Positions 18,577 to 27,638 are shown, numbered from the stretch's first letter. The stretch is 64,000 nucleotides of DNA from Streptomyces anulatus (GCF_014650675.1 NZ_BMVK01000004.1:310001-374000); one strand, 5' to 3'. Notes: generated from the sequence alone by a model not told the origin. Translations and numbers: made by a program.

Positions 18577-21027
18577 TCAGCGTCCCCGGCCGCCGCCCTG
18601 CTTCGGGTCGGTCAGCCCGGCCCGCCGCAGCGCGTCCGCCATGGCGCTGTTGGCCGGCGCCGGAGCCCCCTGGCCCTGCCGGGACGCGCCGCCGCCACCG
18701 CCGCGCCGGTCCCGGCCGCCGCCACCCTGTCGGCCCTGGCCGCCACCGGACGGCTGCCCCTGGCTCTGGCCCTGGCGTTGCTTCGGGGGACGGCCGCCCC
18801 GCTCGCCGCGGCCCTGCTGCCCGCCGCCGGAGCCGCCGCCCGCGCCGGGCTCGTCGTCCAGCCGCAGCGTCAGCGAGATCCGCTTGCGCTGCACGTCGAC
18901 CTCCATGACCTTGACCTTCACGATGTCCCCGGGCTTCACGACATCGCGCGGGTCCTTCACGAACGTCTTCGACAGTGCCGAGACGTGCACCAGACCGTCC
19001 TGGTGGACGCCGACGTCGACGAACGCGCCGAACGCCGCCACGTTGGTCACGACGCCCTCCAGCACCATGCCGGGCTCCAGGTCGCCGAGCTTCTCGACGC
19101 CCTCCTTGAAGGTCGCGGTGCGGAACGCCGGACGCGGGTCGCGCCCCGGCTTCTCCAACTCCTTGAGGATGTCCGTCACGGTCGGCAGCCCGAACATGTC
19201 GTCCACGAAGTCCGCGGCCCGCAGAGCGCGCAGGGCCTCCGCATTGCCGATCAGCGAGGCCACCTCGCCACCCGACGTCTTCCCCATCCGCCGCACCACC
19301 GGGTAGGCCTCGGGGTGCACGCTGGAGCCGTCGAGCGGGTCGTCGCCGCCCCGGATCCGGAGGAAGCCCGCGCACTGCTCGTACGCCTTCGGGCCGAGCC
19401 GCGCCACGTCCTTGAGGGCCTTGCGGGACCGGAACGGGCCGTTGGAGTCCCGGTGCGCGACGATGTTCTCCGCGAGGCCCGAGCTGATGCCCGACACCCG
19501 CGAAAGCAGCGGCGCGGACGCGGTGTTGACGTCCACCCCGACCCCGTTCACACAGTCCTCGACGACCGCGTCCAGCGAACGGGACAGCTTCACCTCGGAC
19601 AGGTCGTGCTGGTACTGGCCGACGCCGATCGACTTCGGGTCGATCTTCACCAGCTCGGCCAGCGGGTCCTGGAGCCGCCGCGCGATGGAGACCGCGCCGC
19701 GCAACGACACGTCCATGTCGGGCAGTTCCTGCGAGGCGAACGCGGAGGCGGAGTACACCGAAGCGCCCGCCTCCGAGACCATCACCTTGGTGAGCTTCAA
19801 CTCCGGGTGCTTGTCGATCAGTTCACCGGCGAGCTTGTCCGTCTCGCGGGACGCCGTGCCGTTGCCGATCGCGATCAGGTCGACCGCGTGCTCCTTCGCG
19901 AGGTGCGCGAGCTTCGCCAGCGCCTGGTCCCACTTGTTGGCGGGCACATGCGGGTGGATCACATCGGTGGCCACCACCTTGCCGGTGGCGTCGACGACCG
20001 CGACCTTCACCCCCGTACGGAATCCGGGGTCCAGGCCCAGCGTGGCCCGGGTCCCTGCCGGGGCGGCGAGCAGCAGGTCGCGCAGGTTCGAGGCGAAGAC
20101 CCGCACCGCCTCGTCCTCCGCCGCCGTGCGCAGCCGCAGCCGCAGGTCGATGCCGAGGTGCACCTGGATCCGGGTCCGCCACGCCCAACGCACGGTGTCG
20201 CCGAGCCACTTGTCGCCGGGGCGGCCCCGGTCAGCGATGTCGAAGCGACGGGCGACCATGTTCTCGTAGGCGGAGGGGCCGGGCCGGTCGGCGGCCTCCG
20301 GCTCCTCCGGTTCCAGGACCAGGTCGAGCACGTTCTCCTTCTCGCCGCGCAGCATGGCGAGCACCCGGTGCGAGGGCAGCGCGGTGAACGGTTCCGCGAA
20401 GTCGAAGTAGTCGGCGAACTTCGCGCCGGCCTCCTCCTGGCCCTCGCGCACCTTCGCCGCGAGCCGGCCGCGCGTCCACATGCGTTCGCGCAGCTCGCCG
20501 GTCAGGTCGGCGTCCTCGGAGAACCGCTCCGTGAGGATCGACCGGGCCCCGTCCAGGGCGGCGGCCGCGTCCGCGACGCCCTTGTCGCCGTCCACGAACG
20601 CGGCGGCCGCCGCGAGCGGGTCGACCGACGGGTCGCCGAGCAGCCCGTCCGCCAGCGGTTCGAGCCCCGCCTCCCGGGCGATCTGCGCCTTCGTCCGCCG
20701 CTTCGGCTTGAACGGCAGGTAGATGTCCTCCAGGCGCGCCTTGGTCTCGGCGGCCCGGATGCTCGCCTCCAGCGCGGCGTCGAGCTTGCCCTGCTCACGC
20801 ACGGATTCGAGGATCGACGTACGCCGCTCCTCCAGCTCCCGCAGATAGCGCAGCCGTTCCTCCAGCGTGCGCAGCTGCGCATCGTCGAGGGATTCGGTCG
20901 CCTCCTTGCGGTAGCGCGCGATGAACGGCACGGTCGATCCGCCGTCGAGCAGCTCGACGGCCGCCCTGACCTGTCGCTCACGTACGCCGAGCTCCTCGGC
21001 GATCCTGCCTTCGATGGACGTCGTCAC
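18577..21027 (-). CDS. tex: Tex-family RNA-binding protein
   Basis: 816 residues. Order: N-terminal Tex helical region, YqgF/RNase H-like domain (LGLDPGFRTGVKVAVVD, about residue 330), helix-hairpin-helix repeats (VNTASAPLLSRVSGI; YEQCAGFLRI), then an S1 domain near residues 650-720 (GMVLEGVVTNVAAFGAFVDVGVHQDGLVH). Tex binds RNA and affects transcription or transcript stability. The last 90 residues form a Gly/Arg/Gln-rich tail with many RGG/GRG units, absent from short Tex proteins. The GTG start at 21027 follows GGGAAAACC; the upstream open frame is not conserved-looking. Confidence 0.94.
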   Translation of the reverse strand: MTTSIEGRIAEELGVRERQVRAAVELLDGGSTVPFIARYRKEATESLDDAQLRTLEERLRYLRELEERRTSILESVREQGKLDAALEASIRAAETKARLEDIYLPFKPKRRTKAQIAREAGLEPLADGLLGDPSVDPLAAAAAFVDGDKGVADAAAALDGARSILTERFSEDADLTGELRERMWTRGRLAAKVREGQEEAGAKFADYFDFAEPFTALPSHRVLAMLRGEKENVLDLVLEPEEPEAADRPGPSAYENMVARRFDIADRGRPGDKWLGDTVRWAWRTRIQVHLGIDLRLRLRTAAEDEAVRVFASNLRDLLLAAPAGTRATLGLDPGFRTGVKVAVVDATGKVVATDVIHPHVPANKWDQALAKLAHLAKEHAVDLIAIGNGTASRETDKLAGELIDKHPELKLTKVMVSEAGASVYSASAFASQELPDMDVSLRGAVSIARRLQDPLAELVKIDPKSIGVGQYQHDLSEVKLSRSLDAVVEDCVNGVGVDVNTASAPLLSRVSGISSGLAENIVAHRDSNGPFRSRKALKDVARLGPKAYEQCAGFLRIRGGDDPLDGSSVHPEAYPVVRRMGKTSGGEVASLIGNAEALRALRAADFVDDMFGLPTVTDILKELEKPGRDPRPAFRTATFKEGVEKLGDLEPGMVLEGVVTNVAAFGAFVDVGVHQDGLVHVSALSKTFVKDPRDVVKPGDIVKVKVMEVDVQRKRISLTLRLDDEPGAGGGSGGGQQGRGERGGRPPKQRQGQSQGQPSGGGQGRQGGGGRDRRGGGGGASRQGQGAPAPANSAMADALRRAGLTDPKQGGGRGR

Positions 21028-21171
21028 GGTTTTCCCGACTCGCCTTCTCGTACTGGCTGTGCTGGCCGTGCTCGTGTCGCGATGAGCACGTTCTTGCTTG
21101 CCGGGGGGCATCCCCCCTGGTCTGCATTGTGCCGGGTGGCCGGGGGCCGTGTCGCGTGACCTCGGGCAACA

Positions 21172-21209
21172 CGCCCGGGGCCCCCGCACCGGTGCGGGGG
21201 CCCCGGGCG
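21172..21209 (-). terminator. Perfect 38-bp palindrome, probable terminator
   Basis: 19-bp arms (CGCCCGGGGCCCCCGCACC and exact complement) with no spacer, 20 bp after the stop of the SCO6745-family gene and upstream of tex. Very stable; the likely terminator for the minus-strand gene at 21230. Confidence 0.8.
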
Positions 21210-21229
21210 GTGCGGGGGCCTGTCCCGGG

Positions 21230-22099
21230 TCAGCCCTGGCCGGTCGCCGAGGCCGGGAAGGCGCCCGCGGCGGCGGCCGTGAAGAGGAAGCCGCGCGCGA
21301 GTTCGGTGAGCCGCTCCACGCCCTCCGCGCCCAGGTGCCGGTACGGGGCGGTGTCCATGCGGTCCGTCGCCTCCTCGATCTCCGCGCGCAGCGCCGTGCC
21401 CGCCCCGGTCAGCGCCAACTCCTCGCCGTCGGCCACCAGTCCGCGCTCCCGCAGCCGGTCGGACGCCGCCTCCCAGTCGGTGCGGCGCCAGCCGCGGGTG
21501 GACAGGATCCAGCCGATCGCCATGCCCTTGCCGGTGGCCGTGTGGCTGACGAGCGATTCGAGCGGGTCCAGGCCGGCCGCGAGCAGGGCGGCGAGATGCG
21601 CGTCGCCCCGGTGCTCGCGCAGCAGGGTCGTGGCGTGCCAGAACGCCAGGTGCGGCTCCTCGGGCACCGGCAGATCCGCGTGCGCGGCGTACAGCGGGCG
21701 GGCGTGCGGGGTGCAGGCCTCGGTGGCGCGCAGCGCGAGGCGGGCCGCCTCCGCCATCTCGTCGGAGGCGATGATCTCCTCGCCGAGCAGCCGCCGCAGC
21801 GTGGAGTCCGCCGCCCGTATCCGGGCGTCGAGAACCACGTCGGGGGAGGCGGTCTCCCAGACGGCCGGCACATGGCGGGCCACCAGCACGGGGTTGAAGT
21901 TGTAGAAGGTGGCGCCGACGGTCCCCGCGCCCACCGCGCCGAGCGCGGCGGCCCGGGTTGCGAAGTAGGCGGCGGCGGGATCCTCGATGCCGATCTTCGC
22001 CATCTCCGCACCGAGGTCGGGGGAGAAGAAGATGCAGGAGTGCAGTGGGTTGACGGCGTTGTGGCAGCGGCGCTCCGCGCGGGCCGGGAGATTACTCAT
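21230..22099 (-). CDS. SCO6745-family protein, HTH-like
   Basis: 289 residues. Recognised as the SCO6745 family, all-helical proteins widespread in actinomycetes with a C-terminal winged-helix-like region (about residues 185-265: TDWEAASDRLRERGLVADGEELALTGAGTALRAEIEEATDRM). The N-terminus (HNAVNPLHSCIFFSPDLGAEMAKIGI) is the conserved family block. No catalytic motif is visible and no function is established as far as I know; the wHTH half suggests regulatory or DNA-binding ancestry. Monocistronic, ending at a perfect 38-bp palindrome. Confidence 0.8.
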   Translation of the reverse strand: MSNLPARAERRCHNAVNPLHSCIFFSPDLGAEMAKIGIEDPAAAYFATRAAALGAVGAGTVGATFYNFNPVLVARHVPAVWETASPDVVLDARIRAADSTLRRLLGEEIIASDEMAEAARLALRATEACTPHARPLYAAHADLPVPEEPHLAFWHATTLLREHRGDAHLAALLAAGLDPLESLVSHTATGKGMAIGWILSTRGWRRTDWEAASDRLRERGLVADGEELALTGAGTALRAEIEEATDRMDTAPYRHLGAEGVERLTELARGFLFTAAAAGAFPASATGQG

Positions 22100-22259
22100 A
22101 CCAGCACGTTACCGACTGGTCGGTACGGAGTGGAACCCCGGGGGAACGGAACGATCCTCCAGCGCGGGTCCAGCGTAGGCCGAGCGCTGATCGAGGGCAG
22201 GCCGATGGCAGGAAAGGTGGGGTACTCGTCATTGCGGCCATCGTCGCCCACCGCACAGG

Positions 22260-23231
22260 ATGGCGGACGTGAAGCAGCGAACCGTCCTCGTCGTCCTCTT
22301 CGATGGCATCCAGAGTCTCGACGCCACCGGCCCGATGGAGGTCTTCGCCGGAGCCTCCCGGTCTCCGGGCGTCTCCTACGACCTGCGGACCGCCTCGCTC
22401 GACGGCGGACCCGTCCGGTCCACCTGCGGCCTGACCCTGGTGCCCGACAGCAGCCTGGCCGACGCGCCCGCACCGCACACCCTGCTGGTGCCCGGCGGGC
22501 AGGGCACCCGCGGCTCCCACCCGGAGCTGACCGGCTGGCTGCGCGAGCACGGGCCGAGGGCGGAGCGGCTCGTCTCCGTGTGCACCGGCGCCCTGCTGCT
22601 GGCCGAGGCGGGCCTGCTGGACGGCCACCGGGTCACCACCCACTGGAACTACTGCGAGCGGCTGGCCCGCGACTACCCGGCCGTCCGGGTCGACCCCGAA
22701 CCGATCTTCGTACGGGACGGGAGACTGGCCACCTCGGCGGGCGTCACCGCGGGCATCGACCTCGCGCTCGCGCTCGTCGAGGAGGACCACGGCCGGGACC
22801 TCGCCCTGGACATCGCCCGGCACCTCGTGGTGTTCCTGCGCCGCCCCGGGAACCAGGCCCAGTTCAGCGCCCAGCTCAGCGCCCAGACCGCCCGGCGCGA
22901 ACCGCTGCGCGAGGTCCAGCACTGGATCACCCAGCACCCGGACGCCGACCTCGGGGTCGACGCCCTCGCGGCCCGCGCCCGGCTCTCGCCCCGGCACTTC
23001 GCCCGCGCGTTCCGGGCGGAGACCGGAACGACCCCCGGGCGGTACGTCGAGCGCGTCCGCCTGGAGCACGCCCGCCGGCTCCTGGAGGACACCGCCGACG
23101 GTGTCGAGCGGATCGCCCGCGCCAGTGGCTACGGCACCCCGGAAGCCATGCGCCGTGCCTTCGTGAAGACCCTCGCGACGGCGCCTGCCGAATACCGCCG
23201 CCGCTTCCGCACCCCCGCATCCAGCACCTGA
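22260..23231 (+). CDS. GlxA-type AraC regulator with DJ-1/PfpI domain
   Basis: 323 residues. Residues 8-180 form a DJ-1/PfpI domain (VVLFDGIQSLDATGPMEVF; nucleophile-elbow SVCTGALLLAEAGLLDG), residues 215-318 an AraC/XylS double helix-turn-helix (LSPRHFARAFRAETGTTPGRYVERVRLEHARRLLE). GlxA-type proteins control nucleotide, lipid or secondary metabolism genes. It precedes a stand-alone DJ-1/PfpI gene by about 110 bp on the same strand, the likely target. ATG at 22260; GTG three codons later is an alternative. A 19-bp repeat including its stop codon recurs downstream. Confidence 0.9.
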   Translation: MADVKQRTVLVVLFDGIQSLDATGPMEVFAGASRSPGVSYDLRTASLDGGPVRSTCGLTLVPDSSLADAPAPHTLLVPGGQGTRGSHPELTGWLREHGPRAERLVSVCTGALLLAEAGLLDGHRVTTHWNYCERLARDYPAVRVDPEPIFVRDGRLATSAGVTAGIDLALALVEEDHGRDLALDIARHLVVFLRRPGNQAQFSAQLSAQTARREPLREVQHWITQHPDADLGVDALAARARLSPRHFARAFRAETGTTPGRYVERVRLEHARRLLEDTADGVERIARASGYGTPEAMRRAFVKTLATAPAEYRRRFRTPASST

Positions 23232-23300
23232 CCGCCGACAGCGCCCGATCGTCAACTGCACCCTGACCGCCGACAGCGCCGTCACAACAGCGCCCGACCG
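23227..23300 (+). repeat. Short direct repeats after GlxA-type gene
   Basis: The 19-bp CCTGACCGCCGACAGCGCC occurs at 23227-23245 (containing the regulator's TGA stop) and exactly again at 23262-23280. A related ACAGCGCCCGA(T/C)CGTC unit occurs at 23238-23252 and 23286-23300. This looks like a local duplication of the gene end. Confidence 0.75.
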
Positions 23301-23340
23301 TCGCCAGAACCGCCACCGACCGAACCGAGAGGCAGCTCCC

Positions 23341-23976
23341 GTGCAGATCGCCATCCTGCTCTTCGACCGTTTCACCGCCCTGGACGCGGTGGGCCCCTAC
23401 GAGATCCTCAGCCGTGCGCCCGGCGCCGAGCCCGTCTTCGTCGCCGAACGGACCGGCCCCGTCCGCAACGACAGCGGGAGCCTCGCGCTCGTCGCGGAGA
23501 AGACGCTCGCCGAGGTGCCCTCCCCGGACCTGGTGATCGTCCCCGGCGGTCCCGGCCAGAGCGACCAGATGGAGAACGAGGCCCTGCTCGGCTGGCTGCG
23601 CTCGGTCGACGCCACCAGCACCTGGACGACCTCCGTCTGCACCGGTTCGCTGCTGCTGGCCGCGGCCGGGCTCCTGAAGGGCAGGAGGGCCACCTCGCAC
23701 TGGCTGGCGCTGGAGGCGCTGAAGGAGTTCGGCGTCGAGCCCACCGGGGAGCGCGTCGTCCTCGACGGCAAGTACGTCACCGCCGCCGGGGTCTCCTCCG
23801 GCATCGACATGGGGCTGACCCTGCTCGGCCGGATCGCGGGCGACGACGTGGCGCGCTCGGTGCAGCTGCTCACGGAGTACGACCCGCAGCCGCCCTACGA
23901 CTGCGGATCACCGGAGAAGGCGCCCGCGGCCCTCGTCGAGGAATGGCGGGCCAGGAGCCGTCACATCACGCGGTAG
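23341..23976 (+). CDS. DJ-1/PfpI family protein
   Basis: 211 residues, single DJ-1/PfpI domain: IAILLFDRFTALDAVGPYEIL, VIVPGGPGQSDQM, and nucleophile elbow TSVCTGSLLLAAAGLLKGRRATSHW with the Cys near residue 100. Family members include amidases, isonitrile hydratases, glyoxalases and stress proteins; the SVCTGS context is closest to the isonitrile hydratase/InhA-like branch, which is a weak inference. GTG at 23341 follows GAGAGGCAG. It probably forms a unit with the GlxA-type regulator upstream. Its last 11 bases overlap the convergent enoyl-CoA hydratase gene. Confidence 0.87.
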   Translation: MQIAILLFDRFTALDAVGPYEILSRAPGAEPVFVAERTGPVRNDSGSLALVAEKTLAEVPSPDLVIVPGGPGQSDQMENEALLGWLRSVDATSTWTTSVCTGSLLLAAAGLLKGRRATSHWLALEALKEFGVEPTGERVVLDGKYVTAAGVSSGIDMGLTLLGRIAGDDVARSVQLLTEYDPQPPYDCGSPEKAPAALVEEWRARSRHITR

Positions 23977-24730
23977 GCCCCGTGGTCCAGGTGAACCGGG
24001 GCGCGCGCCGCTCCAGGAACGCGGCGACGCCCTCCGCCGTGTCACCGCTACCCCGCGCCTCCCCGGCCCAGTGGGCGTCCCGGTCCGTCCGGCCCGCCGC
24101 GAACTCCTTCGCCGCGGCCTGGGTGAGCAGGGACCGGGACGCCAGGACCCGTACGTACTCCTCGACCCGCTCGTCCAGGCCGCCCGAGGGCAGCACCTCG
24201 TCGACCAGGCCGGTGCGCAGCGCCCGCTCCGTGTCGATCAGCTCGCCGGAGAACAGCAGATGCTTGGCCGTGGCCGGTCCGACGAGTGCGACCAGCCGCC
24301 GGGTCGAGGAGGCGGGGTAGACGATGCCGAGCTTGGCCGGGGTGACCCCGAAGGAGGCCCCCTCCTCCGTGAACCGCAGATCGCAGGCGGCCGCGAGCTG
24401 ACTGCCGCCGCCCACGCAGTAGCCGCGTACGGCGGCCAGCGTCGGCCGGGGGAACGCGGCGAGCGCGTCCTCGGCCGCCACCGCCAGGCCCTGGGCGGAT
24501 TCCGGGATCTCCCGCAGCGTGGAGATGTCGGCCCCGGCGCAGAAGGTGTCCCCGGCTCCGGTCAGCACCAGCACCCGGACCGCCGGGTCGGCCGCGAGCC
24601 GCTCCAGCAGCTCCGGCAGACTCCGCCACATCGCGGTGGTCATCGCGTTGCGCTTGGCCGGGTTCGCGATCACGACGGTGGCGACGCCGCGCTCGACGGA
24701 CGTGATCAGCCGGGGTTCCGTACGGTCCAT
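23966..24730 (-). CDS. Enoyl-CoA hydratase/isomerase family protein
   Basis: 254 residues, single crotonase domain. RNAMTTAMWRSLPELL, TGAGDTFCAGADISTLREI (oxyanion-hole segment) and GGGSQLAAACDLRFT are in the expected order; the second acidic catalytic position falls in the FGVTPAKLGIVYP segment, where hydratases usually have a Pro-Glu. The missing Glu there suggests a non-hydratase crotonase (isomerase, hydrolase or related), though this needs alignment. The start is taken at the ATG at 24730; the 13 upstream codons look non-coding. The 3' end overlaps the convergent DJ-1 gene by 11 bp. Confidence 0.88.
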   Translation of the reverse strand: MDRTEPRLITSVERGVATVVIANPAKRNAMTTAMWRSLPELLERLAADPAVRVLVLTGAGDTFCAGADISTLREIPESAQGLAVAAEDALAAFPRPTLAAVRGYCVGGGSQLAAACDLRFTEEGASFGVTPAKLGIVYPASSTRRLVALVGPATAKHLLFSGELIDTERALRTGLVDEVLPSGGLDERVEEYVRVLASRSLLTQAAAKEFAAGRTDRDAHWAGEARGSGDTAEGVAAFLERRAPRFTWTTGPTA

Positions 24731-24810
24731 GCGCCGGATGCTATCCGGAGGGTTCGAACCTATGATCAAGAAGGGGTCGCGGGGCGGGCACGCACCGTAA
24801 GGAGTCGTCG

Positions 24811-25434
24811 ATGAACGAACCCACCGTCGAGGGCAGGAAGCTCAGCCGCAGTTTCGGCTGGCTCGCCCTGCTCGGCACGCTGCTGGTGATCGCGGGCGTC
24901 ATCGGCCTCGTCTACACCGGCGTCGCCACGCTCACCTCGATGCTGCTCTTCGGCTGGCTGCTGCTCGTCGGCGGTCTGGTCGGGCTTCTGCACGCGATCG
25001 AGTCACGCGGCACGAACTACTTCTGGCTGGGCGTGGTGGTCGCGGCCCTCAACATCGCCGCCGGCGTCGTCGTCATCAAGCACCCCGAGGGCACGGCCGA
25101 GGCGCTGACCATGTTCGCCGCCCTGCTCTTCCTGACCGGCGGGGTCTTCCGGCTGGTCGGCAGCGTCGTGGTGCGCGGTCCGCAGATGGGCTGGACGCTG
25201 CTGCAGGGAGCCTTCGGCCTGCTCCTGGGCCTGCTGGTGCTGTTCGACTGGCCGCACAGCAGCCTCTACGTCCTCGGCTGCTTCTTCTCGCTGGCCCTGT
25301 TGTTCGACGGTCTCGGACTGATCGCCTTCGGTCTCGGTGGCCGACGGATCGTCAGCATGGTCGCGGGGCGGCTCGATGAAACTGCTCCGAACTCGGACGA
25401 GCCGTTCACATCACCAGAAGGCGAGCAGAAGTAG
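24811..25434 (+). CDS. HdeD-family (DUF308) membrane protein
   Basis: 207 residues with six hydrophobic segments spaced as three DUF308 pairs (about residues 17-37, 42-62, 69-88, 96-118, 125-144, 149-172). HdeD in E. coli contributes to acid resistance at high cell density; actinobacterial members are uncharacterised inner-membrane proteins. The N-terminus is cytosolic and polar; the C-terminal 30 residues are acidic. The start has GTAAGGAG upstream. Monocistronic. Confidence 0.87.
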   Translation: MNEPTVEGRKLSRSFGWLALLGTLLVIAGVIGLVYTGVATLTSMLLFGWLLLVGGLVGLLHAIESRGTNYFWLGVVVAALNIAAGVVVIKHPEGTAEALTMFAALLFLTGGVFRLVGSVVVRGPQMGWTLLQGAFGLLLGLLVLFDWPHSSLYVLGCFFSLALLFDGLGLIAFGLGGRRIVSMVAGRLDETAPNSDEPFTSPEGEQK

Positions 25435-25580
25435 TCCCTGGGCTGTCGGGGACACGCGCGTTTGGTCAAATAGCGCCGATACCTGGCTACTTCCGGTCAG
25501 TGGCACGGTCCGGACCAGGCCATTCCCAACACTCTTTACTCGACGGTCAGTGCAGTGCGAGTGAGAGCTGGTGCCGGACG

Positions 25581-26036
25581 ATGGAGAGCCTCGGGAGTGC
25601 CCCCGCCGACCCCGTGTCGTACGAGGGGGTGTGGCGCTTCACCGCCTCCGCCGTGGACGCCTCCGTGCCGAGCGCCCGGCACGCCGTACGCGACCTCCTC
25701 GGCAGGCAGGGCGTGCCGATCGAGGACGACATCCTCCAGGGGCTCCTGCTGATCGTCTCGGAGCTGGTCACCAACGCCGTCAAGCACGCGGCGCTCCTCT
25801 CGCCCGAGCTGGCCGTCGAGGTGGCCATCGCCGCCGACTGGGTCAGAGTGTCGGTCGAGGACAACCACCCCTACCGCCCCACCGCCCTGGAGACCGACTA
25901 CGCGCAGACCGGCGGCCGGGGCCTGCTGCTGGTCAAGGTGATCACCGCCGAGGCGGGCGGCACCTGCGACGTCGAGCACACCGCGAGCGGCGGAAAGATC
26001 ATCTGGGCGGCGCTGCCGTTGAAGACGCAGCTCTGA
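25581..26036 (+). CDS. RsbW-like anti-sigma/serine kinase ATPase
   Basis: 151 residues, a single HATPase_c_2 (GHKL) domain. The N box reads LLIVSELVTNAVKHA (about residues 55-70), the G1 box VSVEDNHPYRP and the G2 box GGRGLLLVKVI. Streptomyces encodes dozens of such stand-alone kinases, which bind sigma factors or phosphorylate STAS-domain antagonists. No partner sigma factor or STAS gene is adjacent. The ATG at 25581 has only a weak ribosome site. It is convergent with idi 28 bp away, with no obvious hairpin between them. Confidence 0.87.
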   Translation: MESLGSAPADPVSYEGVWRFTASAVDASVPSARHAVRDLLGRQGVPIEDDILQGLLLIVSELVTNAVKHAALLSPELAVEVAIAADWVRVSVEDNHPYRPTALETDYAQTGGRGLLLVKVITAEAGGTCDVEHTASGGKIIWAALPLKTQL

Positions 26037-26063
26037 CCGCCCCGTACGGATACGAGCGAGGGT

Positions 26064-26657
26064 TCACCAGCCCGCGGAGGGGCCCGTCAGCTCACGGATC
26101 GCCGGCCGCGCCGCGTCCAGCACCGTCATGAACCACGCCGAGAACGGCGCCCGCGCGTGCCGCTCCGCCAGCTCCGCCGCCGTCACGAAGGCGGTCTCCC
26201 CGACCTCTTCGGGGTCCGGCTTCAGCGCCGTCTGCGCCATCCCCACGAACAGGTGGTTGAACTCCTGCTCCACCAGGCCCGAGGCGGGATCCGGGTGGTT
26301 GTAGCGGACCGTTCCGGCCTCGGCCAGCAGCGAGGGGGAGAGCCCGAGCTCCTCGTACGTACGCCGGGCGGCGGCCGCGAACGGGGCCTCGCCCGGATAG
26401 GGGTGCCCGCAGCAGGTGTTCGACCAGACGCCGGGGGAGTGGTACTTGCCGAGTGCCCGGCGCTGGAGCAGGAGCCGCCCCTGCTCGTCGAAGAGGAACA
26501 CGGAGAACGCGCGGTGCAGCTGCCCGGGGGCCTGGTGGGCCGCCAGCTTCTCCGCGGTGCCGATGGTGGTGCCGTTCTCGTCGACCAGTTCGAGCATGAT
26601 CGCTTCTGCGGTGCCGTTCGACGAGCTGTGCGTCGCGGTGGCTGGTGTGGTCGGCAT
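26064..26657 (-). CDS. idi: Isopentenyl-diphosphate delta-isomerase, type I
   Basis: 197 residues. Nudix-fold isomerase converting IPP to DMAPP. Key motifs: SNTCCGHPYPGE (active-site Cys and His) and RTYEELGL (Nudix-like Glu). The ATG at 26657 is chosen because GAAGG lies 6 bp upstream; the ATG two codons earlier abuts that site. It supplies the balanced C5 pool needed by the hopanoid operon 11 kb downstream, and is one of the isoprenoid precursor genes near that cluster. Monocistronic; next is a GNAT gene on the same strand. Confidence 0.95.
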   Translation of the reverse strand: MPTTPATATHSSSNGTAEAIMLELVDENGTTIGTAEKLAAHQAPGQLHRAFSVFLFDEQGRLLLQRRALGKYHSPGVWSNTCCGHPYPGEAPFAAAARRTYEELGLSPSLLAEAGTVRYNHPDPASGLVEQEFNHLFVGMAQTALKPDPEEVGETAFVTAAELAERHARAPFSAWFMTVLDAARPAIRELTGPSAGW

Positions 26658-26804
26658 ACCCATCCTTCGCTTTGGTCCCCGGCCTCGTGCGCCGGACCCC
26701 TGGAGTCCGGTCAAGTCTGCCGTACAAAAGCCGCTTGTCCGCACTTCGGGTCCGGGCATGTCCGTCCCGCCGCGCCCCTCGGGCACGGCGGGACGGACGG
26801 GTCA

Positions 26805-27404
26805 TCAGACCCCGAAGGCCGCCGGATAACGGATCATGCCCGCCGGAACAGGGACGGAATCGTCCAGTACCAGGGCCATCATCGCCTCGTCCGGCACCTC
26901 GAAACCTGGCCGGATTCCGTACCGCGAGGCCGGTACGAAACCGAAGCGCGGGTAGTACTCGGGATGGCCGAGCACCAGCACCAGCGCCTCACCGCGCATC
27001 CGGGCGGCGTTCAGCACCGCCCGCACCACGGCCTGCCCGGCACCCTGCCGCTGGTACGCGGGAGAGGTGGCCACCGGGGCCAGTGCGAGCGCCGGGGCGT
27101 CGCCGACCCGGCAGCGGGTCAGCAGCGCGTACGCCGCCGGGGAACCGTCCGGGGCCTCGGCGACATGGCCGAGCTCCGGCAGCCAGGCCTCGGCGTCGGC
27201 CCGCAGGGCGTCCACGAGGTCGGCCTCGTCCCGGGTCGGGAAAGCGGCCGTGTTGATCGCGTGCACGGCAGCACGGTCCGCCGGTGTCTCCGGACGGGTG
27301 GTCCATCGAGGATCGACGGGGCGCGGCACATACACGCCGTGGCCGTACTCGTCGGGGGTGGAGGACGCCTCGGTGCGCGAGGCGTTGTCAGTGTGGTCGG
27401 TCAA
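26805..27404 (-). CDS. GNAT-family N-acetyltransferase
   Basis: 199 residues. The acetyl-CoA-binding motif lies in LALAPVATSPAYQRQGAGQAVVRAVL (Q/R-x-x-G-x-G/A), followed by LVLVLGHPEYYPRFGFVPAS, a pattern shared with the YhbS subfamily. The N-terminal 35 residues are polar and probably disordered. The substrate is unknown. The gene is just upstream of idi on the same strand with a 147-bp gap, so co-transcription is possible but not evident. Confidence 0.88.
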   Translation of the reverse strand: MTDHTDNASRTEASSTPDEYGHGVYVPRPVDPRWTTRPETPADRAAVHAINTAAFPTRDEADLVDALRADAEAWLPELGHVAEAPDGSPAAYALLTRCRVGDAPALALAPVATSPAYQRQGAGQAVVRAVLNAARMRGEALVLVLGHPEYYPRFGFVPASRYGIRPGFEVPDEAMMALVLDDSVPVPAGMIRYPAAFGV

Positions 27405-27550
27405 CGTGGGAACCCTTGAGTGTGAGGGCTCCGACCCGATCCGGGAAGAAGCGGACCTAGCCGGAAACCCGGGAGATGAGGAAGGATCGATTACCGCGCC
27501 GGGAAGGCGTCGTCGTGACCGTCATCAACCTCAGCTCCTCTCGTCAGGGT

Positions 27551-27565
27551 CCCGGTGTCACCGGG
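27551..27565 (-). terminator. Weak hairpin after zinc exporter gene
   Basis: CCCGGTG-T-CACCGGG, a 7-bp perfect stem 74 bp downstream of the CDF exporter stop. The 234-bp gap around it (27405-27638) shows no other gene. Confidence 0.35.
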
Positions 27566-27638
27566 CTCCGCTCCACCGCGAGACTCGAACGTCTCAGCGA
27601 ACCGAGACTAGCACCCCTCGGCCCGCACGCGGAGGGCC

